Shown here piece by piece: positions 36,087 through 44,924 of a DNA stretch of 64,000 nucleotides. Where the stretch lies: the NCBI GenBank assembly GCA_020062665.1, contig JAGUVW010000008.1, positions 186,001 to 250,000 on the forward strand. The letters run 5' to 3'. The notes below the pieces were generated by a model. The model was not told the DNA's origin, searched no databases, and saw nothing but the letters and a program-made list of their open reading frames with translations. Source of the stretch: Pseudomonadales bacterium (GTDB taxonomy: Bacteria; Pseudomonadota; Gammaproteobacteria; Pseudomonadales; Ketobacteraceae). The position numbers and the translations under genes were made by a program. The first letter of the stretch is position 1; the number at the start of each line of letters is the position of its first letter.

Positions 36087-36767
36087 TCAGATCAGTTCCA
36101 CGAAACGCTGCAGCAGGTTGTGGTTGGCGTCTGCCGACGTTATCTGTCCCAACAGAGTTTGGTCGGCACCTGTTTCCTCGATGTACGCGCGCATCACCTC
36201 GGCGCTGAATTCCGGGTGGAACTGCACACCCCAGGTGGTTTCCCCCAGCCGGAACGCCTGATGGGGCTCGAAAGCGTTGCGGGCGAGCAGGGTGGCGCCA
36301 GGGGGCAGGGTTTTAACGCTTTGCGCATGAGTCACCTGGGCACTGAAGTTCTCCGGCAGGATGCCCAGCAGAGGATCCTGGCGGGCGGAGGGTTCCAGCG
36401 CGATCTCCACAGTGCCAATCTCGCGTCCTTGGGGATGCCAGTACACGCTGCCGCCCAGGGCGTGGGCCAGCAGTTGATGCCCATAACACACCCCCAGAAT
36501 GGGCACTTGGCCGTGGGCAGAATCCGCCAGCCAGGCGGCCAGTTTTTCACTCCAGGGCTCCCGGTCGGTCACCATGGCCGGGCTACCGGTGATCACCACG
36601 CCTTCGTCACCGACCAGCGTCGGCAGTTCTGCCGCCGTCACTGCATTCACCAGCGTCACATCACAGCCGGTCCAGGCCTGCAGAAACCAGTCCTCGAAAT
36701 CGCCAAAACGCTGGCGGATGCCGGGATGGGTGGAACCGGTTTTCAGGAGAATTATTTTGCGGGCCAT
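36087..36767 (-). CDS. Class I glutamine amidotransferase (GMP synthase-like)
   Basis: A 226-residue stand-alone GATase domain. The nucleophile cysteine is in ILGVCYGHQLLAHALGG and the His-Glu pair is in GVQFHPEFSAEVMRAYI. It lacks a synthetase domain, so it is not GuaA itself; such proteins are usually annotated as glutamine amidotransferase or gamma-glutamyl hydrolase-like with unknown substrate. The ATG at 36767 (MARKIILLKTG) matches the family N-terminus. It diverges from the ABC transporter gene with 77 bases between starts. Confidence 0.88.
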   Translation of the reverse strand: MARKIILLKTGSTHPGIRQRFGDFEDWFLQAWTGCDVTLVNAVTAAELPTLVGDEGVVITGSPAMVTDREPWSEKLAAWLADSAHGQVPILGVCYGHQLLAHALGGSVYWHPQGREIGTVEIALEPSARQDPLLGILPENFSAQVTHAQSVKTLPPGATLLARNAFEPHQAFRLGETTWGVQFHPEFSAEVMRAYIEETGADQTLLGQITSADANHNLLQRFVELI

Positions 36768-36844
36768 GGCACTGCAACATCCGGTGGGCAAGGGGATGGA
36801 TTATTATGGAAAGATTTCCCCCACCAGAACAAGAATGAAATCCG

Positions 36845-38647
36845 ATGATGCATGACCGCATGGCTGGCCCCGACATTCGCAATCCCACCGACTGGAAAGT
36901 GTTGCTGAAACTGCTGCCGTATCTGTGGGAATTCCGCGCGCGGGTGCTGCTGGCAATGAGCTGTCTGATTCTGGCGAAGCTGGCGAACGTGGCAGTGCCG
37001 GTATCGCTCAAGCATATCGTGGATGCGCTGGATCAGGGGCAGGGTAGTCAGGTTGTTGCAATGGTGGCGATTCCTCTGGCGTTGCTGCTGGCCTATGGTC
37101 TGCTGCGTTTCAGCAGCACCTTCCTGGGCGAATTGCGGGATGCGATTTTCGGGCTGGCTGCAGAGCGCACGCTTACCAACATCGGCCTGGTGGTGTTCCG
37201 TCATTTACACCGGCTGGATCTGGAATACCACCTGAGCCGGCGCACGGGCGGGCTGTCGCGGGACATTGAGCGGGGCACCACGGGTGTGTCGTTCCTGCTG
37301 CGCTCACTGGTGTTCAGCGTGATTCCGATTCTGGTGGAAGTGGGACTGGTGCTGGGGATTTTCATCTGGCAGTTCGACGCCGGGTTCGCCTGGATCACCG
37401 TGGGCGCCATTGTGGCCTATGTGGCGTTTTCCGTGGTGGTGACCAACTGGCGCACCGAGTTTGTCCGTTTGGCTAACCAGAAGGACAGTCAGGCTAACAC
37501 CCGCGCCATCGACAGCCTGCTGAATTTCGAGACGGTGAAGTATTTCACCAACGAAGAATACGAGGCCGGCCGTTACGGCGAAAACCTGCGGGAGCGGGAA
37601 GAAGCCAAGATCAAGAACACGTTCTCGCTGGCGGCGCTCAATTCCGGTCAGGCGTTGATTATCGCAGTGACGATCACGCTGATGATGATTCGTGCGGCCC
37701 AGCAGGTGGCGGACGGCACGCTGACACTGGGTGATCTGGCGATGGTGAACGCGCTGATGATCCAGGTGTTCATTCCGCTCAATGTGCTGGGTTTTGTTTA
37801 TCGCGAAATCAAGCGCGCGCTGGCGGATGTGGAGTCCATGTTCGACATTCTGAAAATCGAGCCGGCCATTCGCGATGCGGACGACGCCATTGAACTGCCT
37901 GCCGACAGCGATGGCGTCGAGTTTGACGGCGTGAGCTTTCATTACCAGGCAGAGCGGCCCATTCTGAAAAACGTCAGCTTCAGGATTGCACCGGGACACA
38001 AGGTGGCGATCGTGGGTTCCAGCGGTGCGGGCAAGTCCACGCTGGGGCGGTTGCTGTTCCGCTTTTATGAGGTGTCACAAGGCAGTATTCGTGTAGGTGG
38101 CCACGATATCCGCCGACTGACTCAGGCCAGTCTGCGCCGTGCCATTGGTGTGGTACCGCAGGATACGGTGCTGTTCAACGACACGCTGTACGCCAACATT
38201 CTGTACGGCAATCCGCTCGCCAGCGAGGATGAGGTGAAGGCTGCCGCGAAGCTGGCCCATCTGGATGATTTCATTGCCAAGCTGCCCAAGGGTTACGATA
38301 CCAAGGTGGGTGAGCGCGGGCTGAAGGTCTCCGGCGGTGAAAAACAGCGTATCGCCATTGCGCGCACGCTGCTGAAGAAGCCGCGCATCCTGCTGTTTGA
38401 CGAGGCAACGTCTGCGCTGGATTCGCAAACCGAAAAGGCCATTGGTGCAGCGCTGGAGCAGGTGGCCCACAACCACACTACGCTGATCATCGCCCACCGG
38501 CTTTCCACTGTGGTGGATGCAGATGAAATCATCGTGCTGGAGAACGGCGAGATCGTGGAGCGGGGTTCTCACCGGGAACTGCTGGCGACAGCGGGCCGTT
38601 ATGCCCGCATGTGGCAGCTGCAGCACGAGACTGAAAACGCGCCCTGA
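36845..38647 (+). CDS. Atm1-type ABC exporter (heavy-metal/glutathione-conjugate type)
   Basis: A 600-residue half-transporter with an N-terminal six-helix membrane domain (about residues 30-320) fused to an ATPase domain. Walker A is GSSGAGKST, the signature is VSGGEKQR, Walker B is ILLFDEATSALD and the switch histidine is in IIAHRLSTV. The segments LNFETVKYFTNEEYEAGRY and the N-terminal NPTDWKVLLKLLPYLWEF are typical of the Atm1/HMT1 group, which exports glutathione-linked metals or iron-sulfur precursors in other species. It functions as a homodimer in the inner membrane. It converges with the P-type ATPase gene, 18 bases apart. Confidence 0.9.
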   Translation: MMHDRMAGPDIRNPTDWKVLLKLLPYLWEFRARVLLAMSCLILAKLANVAVPVSLKHIVDALDQGQGSQVVAMVAIPLALLLAYGLLRFSSTFLGELRDAIFGLAAERTLTNIGLVVFRHLHRLDLEYHLSRRTGGLSRDIERGTTGVSFLLRSLVFSVIPILVEVGLVLGIFIWQFDAGFAWITVGAIVAYVAFSVVVTNWRTEFVRLANQKDSQANTRAIDSLLNFETVKYFTNEEYEAGRYGENLREREEAKIKNTFSLAALNSGQALIIAVTITLMMIRAAQQVADGTLTLGDLAMVNALMIQVFIPLNVLGFVYREIKRALADVESMFDILKIEPAIRDADDAIELPADSDGVEFDGVSFHYQAERPILKNVSFRIAPGHKVAIVGSSGAGKSTLGRLLFRFYEVSQGSIRVGGHDIRRLTQASLRRAIGVVPQDTVLFNDTLYANILYGNPLASEDEVKAAAKLAHLDDFIAKLPKGYDTKVGERGLKVSGGEKQRIAIARTLLKKPRILLFDEATSALDSQTEKAIGAALEQVAHNHTTLIIAHRLSTVVDADEIIVLENGEIVERGSHRELLATAGRYARMWQLQHETENAP

Positions 38648-38665
38648 TCAGTGAATCTTTCGGCG

Positions 38666-41413
38666 TCAGGTTTGTAGTGATGATGTCCTGTGTGGCTGAG
38701 TGCCGGCGTGTTTGTGCGGCCCCAGCCGCAGAAGCCGCACCAGCCATTTTTCCACTTCCAGCAGACTGAAAACGACAACACCCACCATTGCGCAGATAAA
38801 CCCGTGCAGTAGTGTCAGCGGCTCGGACGCGAACAGGGCGTGCATGAAGGGCAGATAGGTGAATCCCATTTGCAGCGTGAACACCAGCCCAACCGCGATC
38901 AGCACCGGGCCAGTGCCCTTGATGCCTTGCAATGACAGCGACGGCCCGCCCAGATAGCGCACGCTGAACAGGTACCACACTTCCATCGCTACCAGTGTGT
39001 TCACCGCCATGGTGCGGGCGTATTCCTGCGTCTGACCCTGGTAAAGCGCCCATTCGAATACGCCGAAAATCCCGGCGGTAAAGAGCATGGACACCAGCAC
39101 TACCCGCCACACCAGAAAACCCGACAGCATGGGCTCCTTCACTGGACGGGGCGGCCGCTGCATGACATTTTTTTCGCTGGGTTCGAACGCGAGCGCCAGC
39201 GCCAGCCCGATGGAGCTGACCATGTTCACCCACAGAATCTGCAGCGGCAGAATGGGCAGATTCAGCGCCAGTAACAGGGCCAGCACGATGGCGAGGGACT
39301 CACCGCCGTTGATGGGCAGCAGAAACACGATGGCTTTTTTCAGGTTGTCGTAAACGGTGCGACCTTCGTGCACGGCGTTGACGATGGTGGCAAAGTTGTC
39401 GTCGGTCAGCACCATCGCGCTGGCTTCTTTTGCGGCTTCGGTGCCGCCTTTGCCCATCGCTACGCCTACGTCGGCGCGTTTGAGCGCGGGAGCATCGTTG
39501 ACGCCATCGCCGGTCATGGCCACCACTTCGCCCTGACGTTGCAGCGCCTGCACCAGACGCAATTTGTGTTCCGGTGTGGTACGGGCGAATACGTCCACGT
39601 CGTGCACCCGCCGTGCGAGGGTTTCGTCATCCAGGGTGTCGAGTTCTGCGCCAGTGATGGCGTCATTTGTGTTGTCCAGTTTCAGCTGGGCGCCGATGGC
39701 GCGGGCAGTGGCGCCGTGATCGCCGGTGATCATCTTTACGCGCACACCCGCGCCGTGACAGGCTTCGATGGCGCGCACGGCTTCTTCCCGCGGCGGATCG
39801 ATCAGTCCCACCAGCCCAACCAGTTGCACGTCGTGTTTCAGATCGTCCAGGTTCACAGCAGCAGGTTGATCCGGCAGCTGGCGAATGGCGATGCCCAGCA
39901 CGCGCTGACCTTGCGCGGCGATGGCATCGATGCGGGATTTCCACTGCGGCTTGTCCAGGGATACCGGCGTGCCAGCGTGATAAACAGACGAGCACATTTC
40001 GACAATCCGCTCTGGCGCGCCTTTCACCAGGATGAAACTTTTGCCGGTGTGATCGTGATGCAGTGTCGCCATGTATTTGTGGCGGGAATCGAAAGGAATT
40101 TCATCCACCCGGGGCCATTCCTTCAGCAGTTCGGCGCGATCCTGGTCGGCCTTGCGGGAGAGCGTGAGCAGCGCCCCTTCCATGGGATCGCCTTCCACCC
40201 GCCACTGATCCTTGTCGTGAATCAGTGCTGCGTCGTTGCAGAGCGCGCCGATGCGACAGAGCAATTCAAGCGAGTGAATGTGGTCGGGTTGCACGATGGA
40301 ATCGCCGAGACGGAAGTCGCCAGTGGGTGCATATCCTGCACCTTCCACCGCAATATTGCCCTCCGGCAGTGCCACAACGGCCACTGTCATTTCGTTGCGG
40401 GTAAGCGTGCCGGTTTTGTCGGAGCAGATCACGGTGACGGCGCCGAGCGTTTCCACCGCTGGCAGGCGTCGGATGATGGCGTGACGTCGTGCCATGCGGG
40501 TGACACCGATGGCAAGCGCTACGGTGAGAATCGTAGGCAGCCCTTCAGGAATCGCCGCCACCACCAGACTCACCACCGCCATGAACAGGTAGCGCGCGTC
40601 GTGACCCTGCAGCAGGCCAAAGCCGAATACCAGCAGTGCCAGACTGACGATGACGATGGTCAGCACACGGGCAAAATCGGACATCTGCCGCAGCAGCGGT
40701 GTGGTGAGTTCCGTCACATCTTCCAGCAGACGATTGATGCGCCCCAGTTCAGTGTCCGCACCAGTGGCCACCACCACGCCATTCCCTTGACCCTGAGTAA
40801 TCAGGGTGCCGGAATAGGCCATGCAGAAACGATCGCCGAGAGCGGCATCGCTGTTCACAGCCTGTGAGCGCTTCTCCACGGGCACGGATTCGCCGGTGAG
40901 TGCCGCTTCCTGAATCTGCAGATTGCGGGCCCGCAGCAGACGCAGATCAGCTGGCACTTTGTCGCCTGCTTCCAGCAACACCAGATCCCCCGGCACCAAT
41001 TCACCTGCGGGTACTTCCAGCCGCTGACCTGCACGCATCACCACCGCGCGCGCCGACAGCATTCCGCGAATGGCATTGAGCGCGCGCTCGGCACGGCCTT
41101 CCTGAATGAACCCGATGAACCCGTTGGCAAACACGACCGCCAGAATCACGCCCATGTCGATCCATTCCTGCAGAAAGCCGGCGAGGACTGCGGCACTCAG
41201 CAGCACATAGATCAGCAGATTATTGAACTGGCGCAGAAAACGACGCCACAGAGGAGTGGGTGGTTTGGCGGGCAATTCGTTGCTGCCGAAGCGGGTGAGG
41301 CGAGCCTGGGCTTCCTGGGCGCTCAGTCCTTGGGAGGCTTCGGTCTCCAGCGTTTGTACCGTTGCCTGCTCGTCAACACTGTGCCAGTGGTTCTGTTCGG
41401 AAAAACGACCCAT
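38666..41413 (-). CDS. P2-type cation-transporting ATPase, substrate unclear
   Basis: A 915-residue P-type ATPase with a cation-ATPase N domain, E1-E2 domain (actuator loop LTGESVPVEKRS), phosphorylation site SDKTGTLTRNEM, KGAPE nucleotide motif, and TGDGVNDAPALK hinge. M4 reads AAIPEGLPTILTV, the PEGLP form seen in calcium pumps. M6 reads NMVSSIGLAL, where calcium pumps have Asn-x-x-Thr-Asp; the aspartate is replaced by serine, so calcium transport is doubtful. The start is ATG 41413 with AGGA upstream; longer readings into the upstream region are not family sequence. It diverges from the wax-ester synthase gene. Confidence 0.88.
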   Translation of the reverse strand: MGRFSEQNHWHSVDEQATVQTLETEASQGLSAQEAQARLTRFGSNELPAKPPTPLWRRFLRQFNNLLIYVLLSAAVLAGFLQEWIDMGVILAVVFANGFIGFIQEGRAERALNAIRGMLSARAVVMRAGQRLEVPAGELVPGDLVLLEAGDKVPADLRLLRARNLQIQEAALTGESVPVEKRSQAVNSDAALGDRFCMAYSGTLITQGQGNGVVVATGADTELGRINRLLEDVTELTTPLLRQMSDFARVLTIVIVSLALLVFGFGLLQGHDARYLFMAVVSLVVAAIPEGLPTILTVALAIGVTRMARRHAIIRRLPAVETLGAVTVICSDKTGTLTRNEMTVAVVALPEGNIAVEGAGYAPTGDFRLGDSIVQPDHIHSLELLCRIGALCNDAALIHDKDQWRVEGDPMEGALLTLSRKADQDRAELLKEWPRVDEIPFDSRHKYMATLHHDHTGKSFILVKGAPERIVEMCSSVYHAGTPVSLDKPQWKSRIDAIAAQGQRVLGIAIRQLPDQPAAVNLDDLKHDVQLVGLVGLIDPPREEAVRAIEACHGAGVRVKMITGDHGATARAIGAQLKLDNTNDAITGAELDTLDDETLARRVHDVDVFARTTPEHKLRLVQALQRQGEVVAMTGDGVNDAPALKRADVGVAMGKGGTEAAKEASAMVLTDDNFATIVNAVHEGRTVYDNLKKAIVFLLPINGGESLAIVLALLLALNLPILPLQILWVNMVSSIGLALALAFEPSEKNVMQRPPRPVKEPMLSGFLVWRVVLVSMLFTAGIFGVFEWALYQGQTQEYARTMAVNTLVAMEVWYLFSVRYLGGPSLSLQGIKGTGPVLIAVGLVFTLQMGFTYLPFMHALFASEPLTLLHGFICAMVGVVVFSLLEVEKWLVRLLRLGPHKHAGTQPHRTSSLQT

Positions 41414-41486
41414 ATCTGTTCCTTTGGTCAATAGTATTTGCAACGGAAGCCGAGTTGGTATTGACCTCGAATATGCCAAACAGTTG

Positions 41487-41514
41487 CGTTGGCAAGGCGC
41501 TGTTATTGCCAACG
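41487..41514. repeat. Perfect 9-bp inverted repeat in the ATPase/wax-synthase intergenic region
   Basis: CGTTGGCAA (41487-41495) and TTGCCAACG (41506-41514) are exact reverse complements around a 10-base centre. It lies about midway between the divergent start codons and could be a regulator site or mRNA hairpin. Confidence 0.55.
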
Positions 41515-41608
41515 TGTGCCAGTTACGGCTGTCGGAGTGCCGGTGCGAAATCTGTACCTGCATTTTGCCGATGTCTGCATTGTTCGGATACGCAAATGTG
41601 CTGGCCCG

Positions 41609-41622
41609 TTGACATTCGTCAA
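41609..41622. promoter_or_regulatory. Short palindrome, possible operator
   Basis: TTGAC (41609-41613) and GTCAA (41618-41622) flank ATTC; the first half begins a TTGACA that could be a -35 box for the downstream gene, though no good -10 follows. It lies 64 bases before the wax-ester synthase start. Confidence 0.35.
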
Positions 41623-41685
41623 ACCTGCGAGGCGGGGGTTGCTCATAGACTTCCAAGATAATTACAGCGAAGGTTGGTGATTGCC

Positions 41686-43044
41686 ATGAGCGCTCGCAAG
41701 GAACCCATGTCCAGTGTCGACACCACGTGGCTGCGAATGGAGAGTCCCACATCGCTGATGCACATCGGTGCTGTGCTGGTGTTCGACAGGGCAATACAGT
41801 TGCCGGCATTGCGCACTGTTTTGCAGGAGCGCCTGCTGAAGTTTGAACGCTTTCGCCAGCGGGTGGTTCGTCACGACATTCGGGCGTGGTGGGAAGAGGA
41901 TCCTCAGTTTTCGCTGCATCGTCATGTGCTGACGTTGCCGCTGGAGGAGCCTTCCAGTCAGGCCTGTCTGCAGGCGAAGGCGACTGCACTGATGAATAGC
42001 ACGCTCGATTTCAAGCATCCGCTGTGGACAGTGCATCTGGTGCCGGAATATCAGGAAGGCAGTGCGCTGATCGTCCGCATTCATCACTGCATCGCGGACG
42101 GCATGTCGCTGATCCGGGTGCTGTTGTCGCTCACCGATGATTGCGAAGATCCGTCACAGGCCAGTCTATGCATGGAAAAGGCCACGGCCGGAGCGGGCAG
42201 TCATCACCATGAAGGAATTTGGGACGTGCTCACCCATCCGGCACATCTGGTGGATTTCGCCCGTCGCAGTGCGGAAGGGTTGGCGGAGCTGGCGAAGGTG
42301 ACGTTTGCGGTGTCCGATGGTGCATCGCCGCTGAAAGGCCCGCATTCTGGTTTCAAGCAAGTGGCGTGGGCCGAACCGTTTGCGCTGGCCGATGTGAAGC
42401 GTATCGGCAAGAAGTGCAACGCTACCGTGAACGATGTGCTGGTGGCAGCGGTGACAGGCGCATTGCGTCAACACATGCTGCGTGAAGCCAGCGACGTGGC
42501 GCCGGCCAATATTCACGTGGCAATTCCTTTCAACCTGCGGCCACTGGATGCGCCCATCGAAAAGCTGGGGAACGAATTTGGATTGGTGTTGTTGCCACTG
42601 CCGGTGCAGGTGGCCGATCCGCTGGAACGTCTGCGCGAAGCCAAGAAAGCGATGGATCAGCTCAAGCATTCCTACCAGGCGCATGTCTTCTACGGGCTGC
42701 TGGATCTGTTCGGCAAGGGGCCCAGTGCGCTGGAACAGACGGCGCTGGATATTCTCAGCCGCAAGGCCAGTGCGGTGATGACCAATGTGCCCGGCCCGAA
42801 ACATCCCGTGTATCTGGCGGGCGCCAAGCTGAAACAGCCGCTGGTGTGGGTGCCGCAAGCTGGCAACATTGGCGTCGGGCTTGCCATTGTGACGTATGCC
42901 GATAGCGTGCAGTTTGGCTTTGTTGCCGATCGGGAACTGATTGCCGACCCCGATGAATTTGCCGAACTTTTTATTGCGCAGTTCCGTATTCTGGAAATGC
43001 TGATCGACGGTAAGATGCATGTCGAGCCGGCGCTGCCAGGATGA
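41686..43044 (+). CDS. Wax ester synthase/diacylglycerol acyltransferase (WS/DGAT)
   Basis: A 452-residue bifunctional acyltransferase that makes wax esters or triacylglycerol from acyl-CoA and a fatty alcohol or diacylglycerol. The catalytic HHxxxDG motif is HHCIADG, preceded by FKHPLWTVHLV. Other family motifs are SSVDTTWLRMESPTSLMHIG near the N-terminus, NDVLVAAVTGALR, and TNVPGPKHPVYLAGA. ATG 41686 is chosen; an in-frame TTG/GTG pair lies four codons earlier. Its 3' end overlaps the convergent ceramidase-like gene by 74 bases. Such enzymes are common in marine oil-degrading gammaproteobacteria and fit with the fadD gene in this window. Confidence 0.92.
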   Translation: MSARKEPMSSVDTTWLRMESPTSLMHIGAVLVFDRAIQLPALRTVLQERLLKFERFRQRVVRHDIRAWWEEDPQFSLHRHVLTLPLEEPSSQACLQAKATALMNSTLDFKHPLWTVHLVPEYQEGSALIVRIHHCIADGMSLIRVLLSLTDDCEDPSQASLCMEKATAGAGSHHHEGIWDVLTHPAHLVDFARRSAEGLAELAKVTFAVSDGASPLKGPHSGFKQVAWAEPFALADVKRIGKKCNATVNDVLVAAVTGALRQHMLREASDVAPANIHVAIPFNLRPLDAPIEKLGNEFGLVLLPLPVQVADPLERLREAKKAMDQLKHSYQAHVFYGLLDLFGKGPSALEQTALDILSRKASAVMTNVPGPKHPVYLAGAKLKQPLVWVPQAGNIGVGLAIVTYADSVQFGFVADRELIADPDEFAELFIAQFRILEMLIDGKMHVEPALPG

Positions 43045-43759
43045 CGCACCAGGCGCCGATTGCGGCCAGCAGGTGCTTGAGCGTGTGGCCGCTCATGAAT
43101 CCCGTGAAGGCATAGATTCCGGTATCAGACATTTCCGCCAGTTTGGCCAGTGCATAGAGTATCAGCGTCATGGCTAGCGCCGGCTTGCGCAGTTCCCGAC
43201 AGAGAAACAGCAGCAGAATCAAAATCGCCAGCAGCATCGGCAGAAACTGGAATGCAGTATAGAAACGCAGATCGCCTTCGCCCGCTATTTCGCTGTGATA
43301 CCAATACAATGTCGCCATTACGCCGCCAATCAGCATCAGTGGCAGTACAGTGGTGGCCAGCCGGATGGACAGATGGCTGGCCAGAATCAGGCAGAAAAAC
43401 AGACTGAAGGTGACGGTCATCGGAAGACGATCCCACACCAGCGTGTGATTGGATGGCGCCAGGTGATAGTAAATGGAGCCGAGTCCTACCAGCACAAGAC
43501 TGACGCAATAACTCCGCATCCAGCGTGCGAGCGGTGGTGTCAGATCACCCCGTCGCCGCTGCAAGGCAAACCCGATCACACCCGCCAGAATGAAACCCAG
43601 ATTGGACATCACATCCAGACAGTTGGGAATGCCGAGCAGCATTCGGCTGTCGGCGAAGTGGTGATAGTGAGGGTCCTGGGAGAAGGGCGGGGTCAACGCA
43701 GTGGCAGTGAGTCCGGCGGCCACGATGATCAGCAGGAAAACATGACGAATCTGTAACAT
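42971..43759 (-). CDS. Alkaline-ceramidase-like (CREST family) membrane protein
   Basis: A 262-residue integral membrane protein with about seven helices. It carries CREST/alkaline-ceramidase motifs: NCLDVMSNLGFILAG, then GLGSIYYHLAPSNHTLVWDR with Ser, His and Asp, and the C-terminal SGHTLKHLLAA. In eukaryotic alkaline ceramidases these Ser, His and Asp residues bind zinc and cleave ceramide; bacterial homologues are mostly uncharacterised. The last 74 bases overlap the 3' end of the wax-ester synthase gene on the other strand. A terminator between its start and pspA shows it is a separate unit. Confidence 0.83.
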   Translation of the reverse strand: MLQIRHVFLLIIVAAGLTATALTPPFSQDPHYHHFADSRMLLGIPNCLDVMSNLGFILAGVIGFALQRRRGDLTPPLARWMRSYCVSLVLVGLGSIYYHLAPSNHTLVWDRLPMTVTFSLFFCLILASHLSIRLATTVLPLMLIGGVMATLYWYHSEIAGEGDLRFYTAFQFLPMLLAILILLLFLCRELRKPALAMTLILYALAKLAEMSDTGIYAFTGFMSGHTLKHLLAAIGAWCVILAAPARHASYRRSAFPEYGTAQ

Positions 43760-43793
43760 GGGGATGATCCTTGTCCTTTCACGGTTCGCATTT

Positions 43794-43827
43794 GAAAAAG
43801 CCGGGGCAGCCTGCGCCGCCCCCGGCT
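43794..43827 (-). terminator. Rho-independent terminator of the yiaA-pspA pair
   Basis: On the minus strand AGCCGGGG (43827-43820) pairs with CCCCGGCT (43806-43799) and is followed by five Ts. It begins 2 bases after the pspA stop. Confidence 0.8.
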
Positions 43828-43828
43828 G

Positions 43829-44521
43829 TCAGGCTGCCCGCTGCTTTCGGAGCCGCTCCAACACTGCATCGGCATCATGCTTGCCAGTTTTGATGCCCGC
43901 CTGTTTCAGGCGCTGATCCAGTTGTTCGCCGTTCATTTCCGCGTTGATTTCCTGCAGAGCCTCGTCCATGTCGGCGGCACGGTTCTGGCGTTTCTGGATG
44001 CGTTCCAGCGACGTTGCCATTTCCTGCAGCGATGATGTCAGGCCGTTGGAATAACCCTGCAGTTGCCCCAGCGCTTTCTGCGCACTGCGATTGGCTTTCG
44101 CCAGCGACAGTTCCCGCTGGTAACGCTGGATCGTTTGCGCGGCTACGCGCAGCTGGCGTTTCAGGCGGATTTCCTGCTGGTCCAGATAGTCCGCCTGTTT
44201 ACGCTGATCCTGCAGCAGACTTTCGTCTTCGGCGATCAGTGCCGCCACATCCTGCGCCAGCGCTTCATCGTTTTTATCCAGCGCAGCGACGGCCTGCTGT
44301 TCCTTGATCGCGATATTTTCCGCCAGCGCCTGATTGTGCCGCAGCAGCTGTTTTTTCTCGGCCATCACCGTGGCCAGTTGATACTTGGCTTGCACGATGG
44401 CGGCTTCCGCGTCGCGAATTTCCTGTTCGAAGATGCGAATCGCGTTGGCATCCACCAGATGTTCTACCGGCTCCTGCGCGGTTGCGCGCAGCAGGGTATT
44501 CAGTTTGCTCCACAGACTCAT
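43829..44521 (-). CDS. PspA/IM30 family protein
   Basis: A 230-residue, almost entirely helical coiled-coil protein of the PspA/IM30 family, peripheral membrane proteins that oligomerise to protect the inner membrane. The N-terminus SLWSKLNTLLRATAQEPVEH and the long heptad region (about residues 25-190) match the family, but it lacks the canonical PspA N-terminal form of E. coli. The pspBC and pspF partners are absent. It lies 5 bases downstream of a small YiaA-like membrane gene and ends at a terminator. Confidence 0.82.
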   Translation of the reverse strand: MSLWSKLNTLLRATAQEPVEHLVDANAIRIFEQEIRDAEAAIVQAKYQLATVMAEKKQLLRHNQALAENIAIKEQQAVAALDKNDEALAQDVAALIAEDESLLQDQRKQADYLDQQEIRLKRQLRVAAQTIQRYQRELSLAKANRSAQKALGQLQGYSNGLTSSLQEMATSLERIQKRQNRAADMDEALQEINAEMNGEQLDQRLKQAGIKTGKHDADAVLERLRKQRAA

Positions 44522-44526
44522 GGCAA

Positions 44527-44796
44527 TTACTCCGCAAATTCCTTGATCAGTTGTTTGGTTTTGGCTTCGGAAATCTTGTGAATCAGGCGCTGACTTTCGT
44601 GTTCGTCGCGCATGGTTTTCGACAAGGTGATGGTGGTGCTGATGAGGAACAGGGCGCAGATGCCCAGGTAACCTTTCACCAGAAAATCGATGGGCGCGAA
44701 GATGATGCCCAGGGTGGTGGCGGCCACCGCGATGCCGAAGGATGTCTTCACGAAGAACAGCCAGCCGCTGGAATTGCTTTGAATGTTGTCGATCAT
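44527..44796 (-). CDS. YiaA/YiaB-like small membrane protein
   Basis: An 89-residue protein with two membrane helices (about residues 12-32 and 38-58; SFGIAVAATTLGIIFAPIDF, YLGICALFLISTTITL) and a charged C-terminal tail. The two-helix form and the conserved GWLFFVKTSFGIAVA region fit the YiaA/YiaB family. It starts at 44796 with GGAG 8 bases upstream. It is encoded 5 bases before pspA and probably anchors or modulates it; this is inference from co-transcription. Confidence 0.75.
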   Translation of the reverse strand: MIDNIQSNSSGWLFFVKTSFGIAVAATTLGIIFAPIDFLVKGYLGICALFLISTTITLSKTMRDEHESQRLIHKISEAKTKQLIKEFAE

Positions 44797-44890
44797 GGGG
44801 TTGACTCCGTTGTTGAAAGCAGCGGAGTCAGTGTCGCTCAGGGTATTGGTATGGGCAACCAATGTGTTGAATGTAGCGCGGTATGGTGCT

Positions 44891-44915
44891 ATAGGTATCG
44901 TATATCGATACCTAT
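44891..44915. promoter_or_regulatory. Perfect palindromic operator before the XRE regulator gene
   Basis: ATAGGTATCG (44891-44900) and CGATACCTAT (44906-44915) are exact reverse complements around TATAT. The site ends 9 bases before the regulator's ATG, where bound protein would block its expression, and faces the yiaA-pspA genes 95 bases away. An autorepressor site for the encoded HTH protein is the simplest reading. Confidence 0.75.
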
Positions 44916-44924
44916 GGGTGGTTT

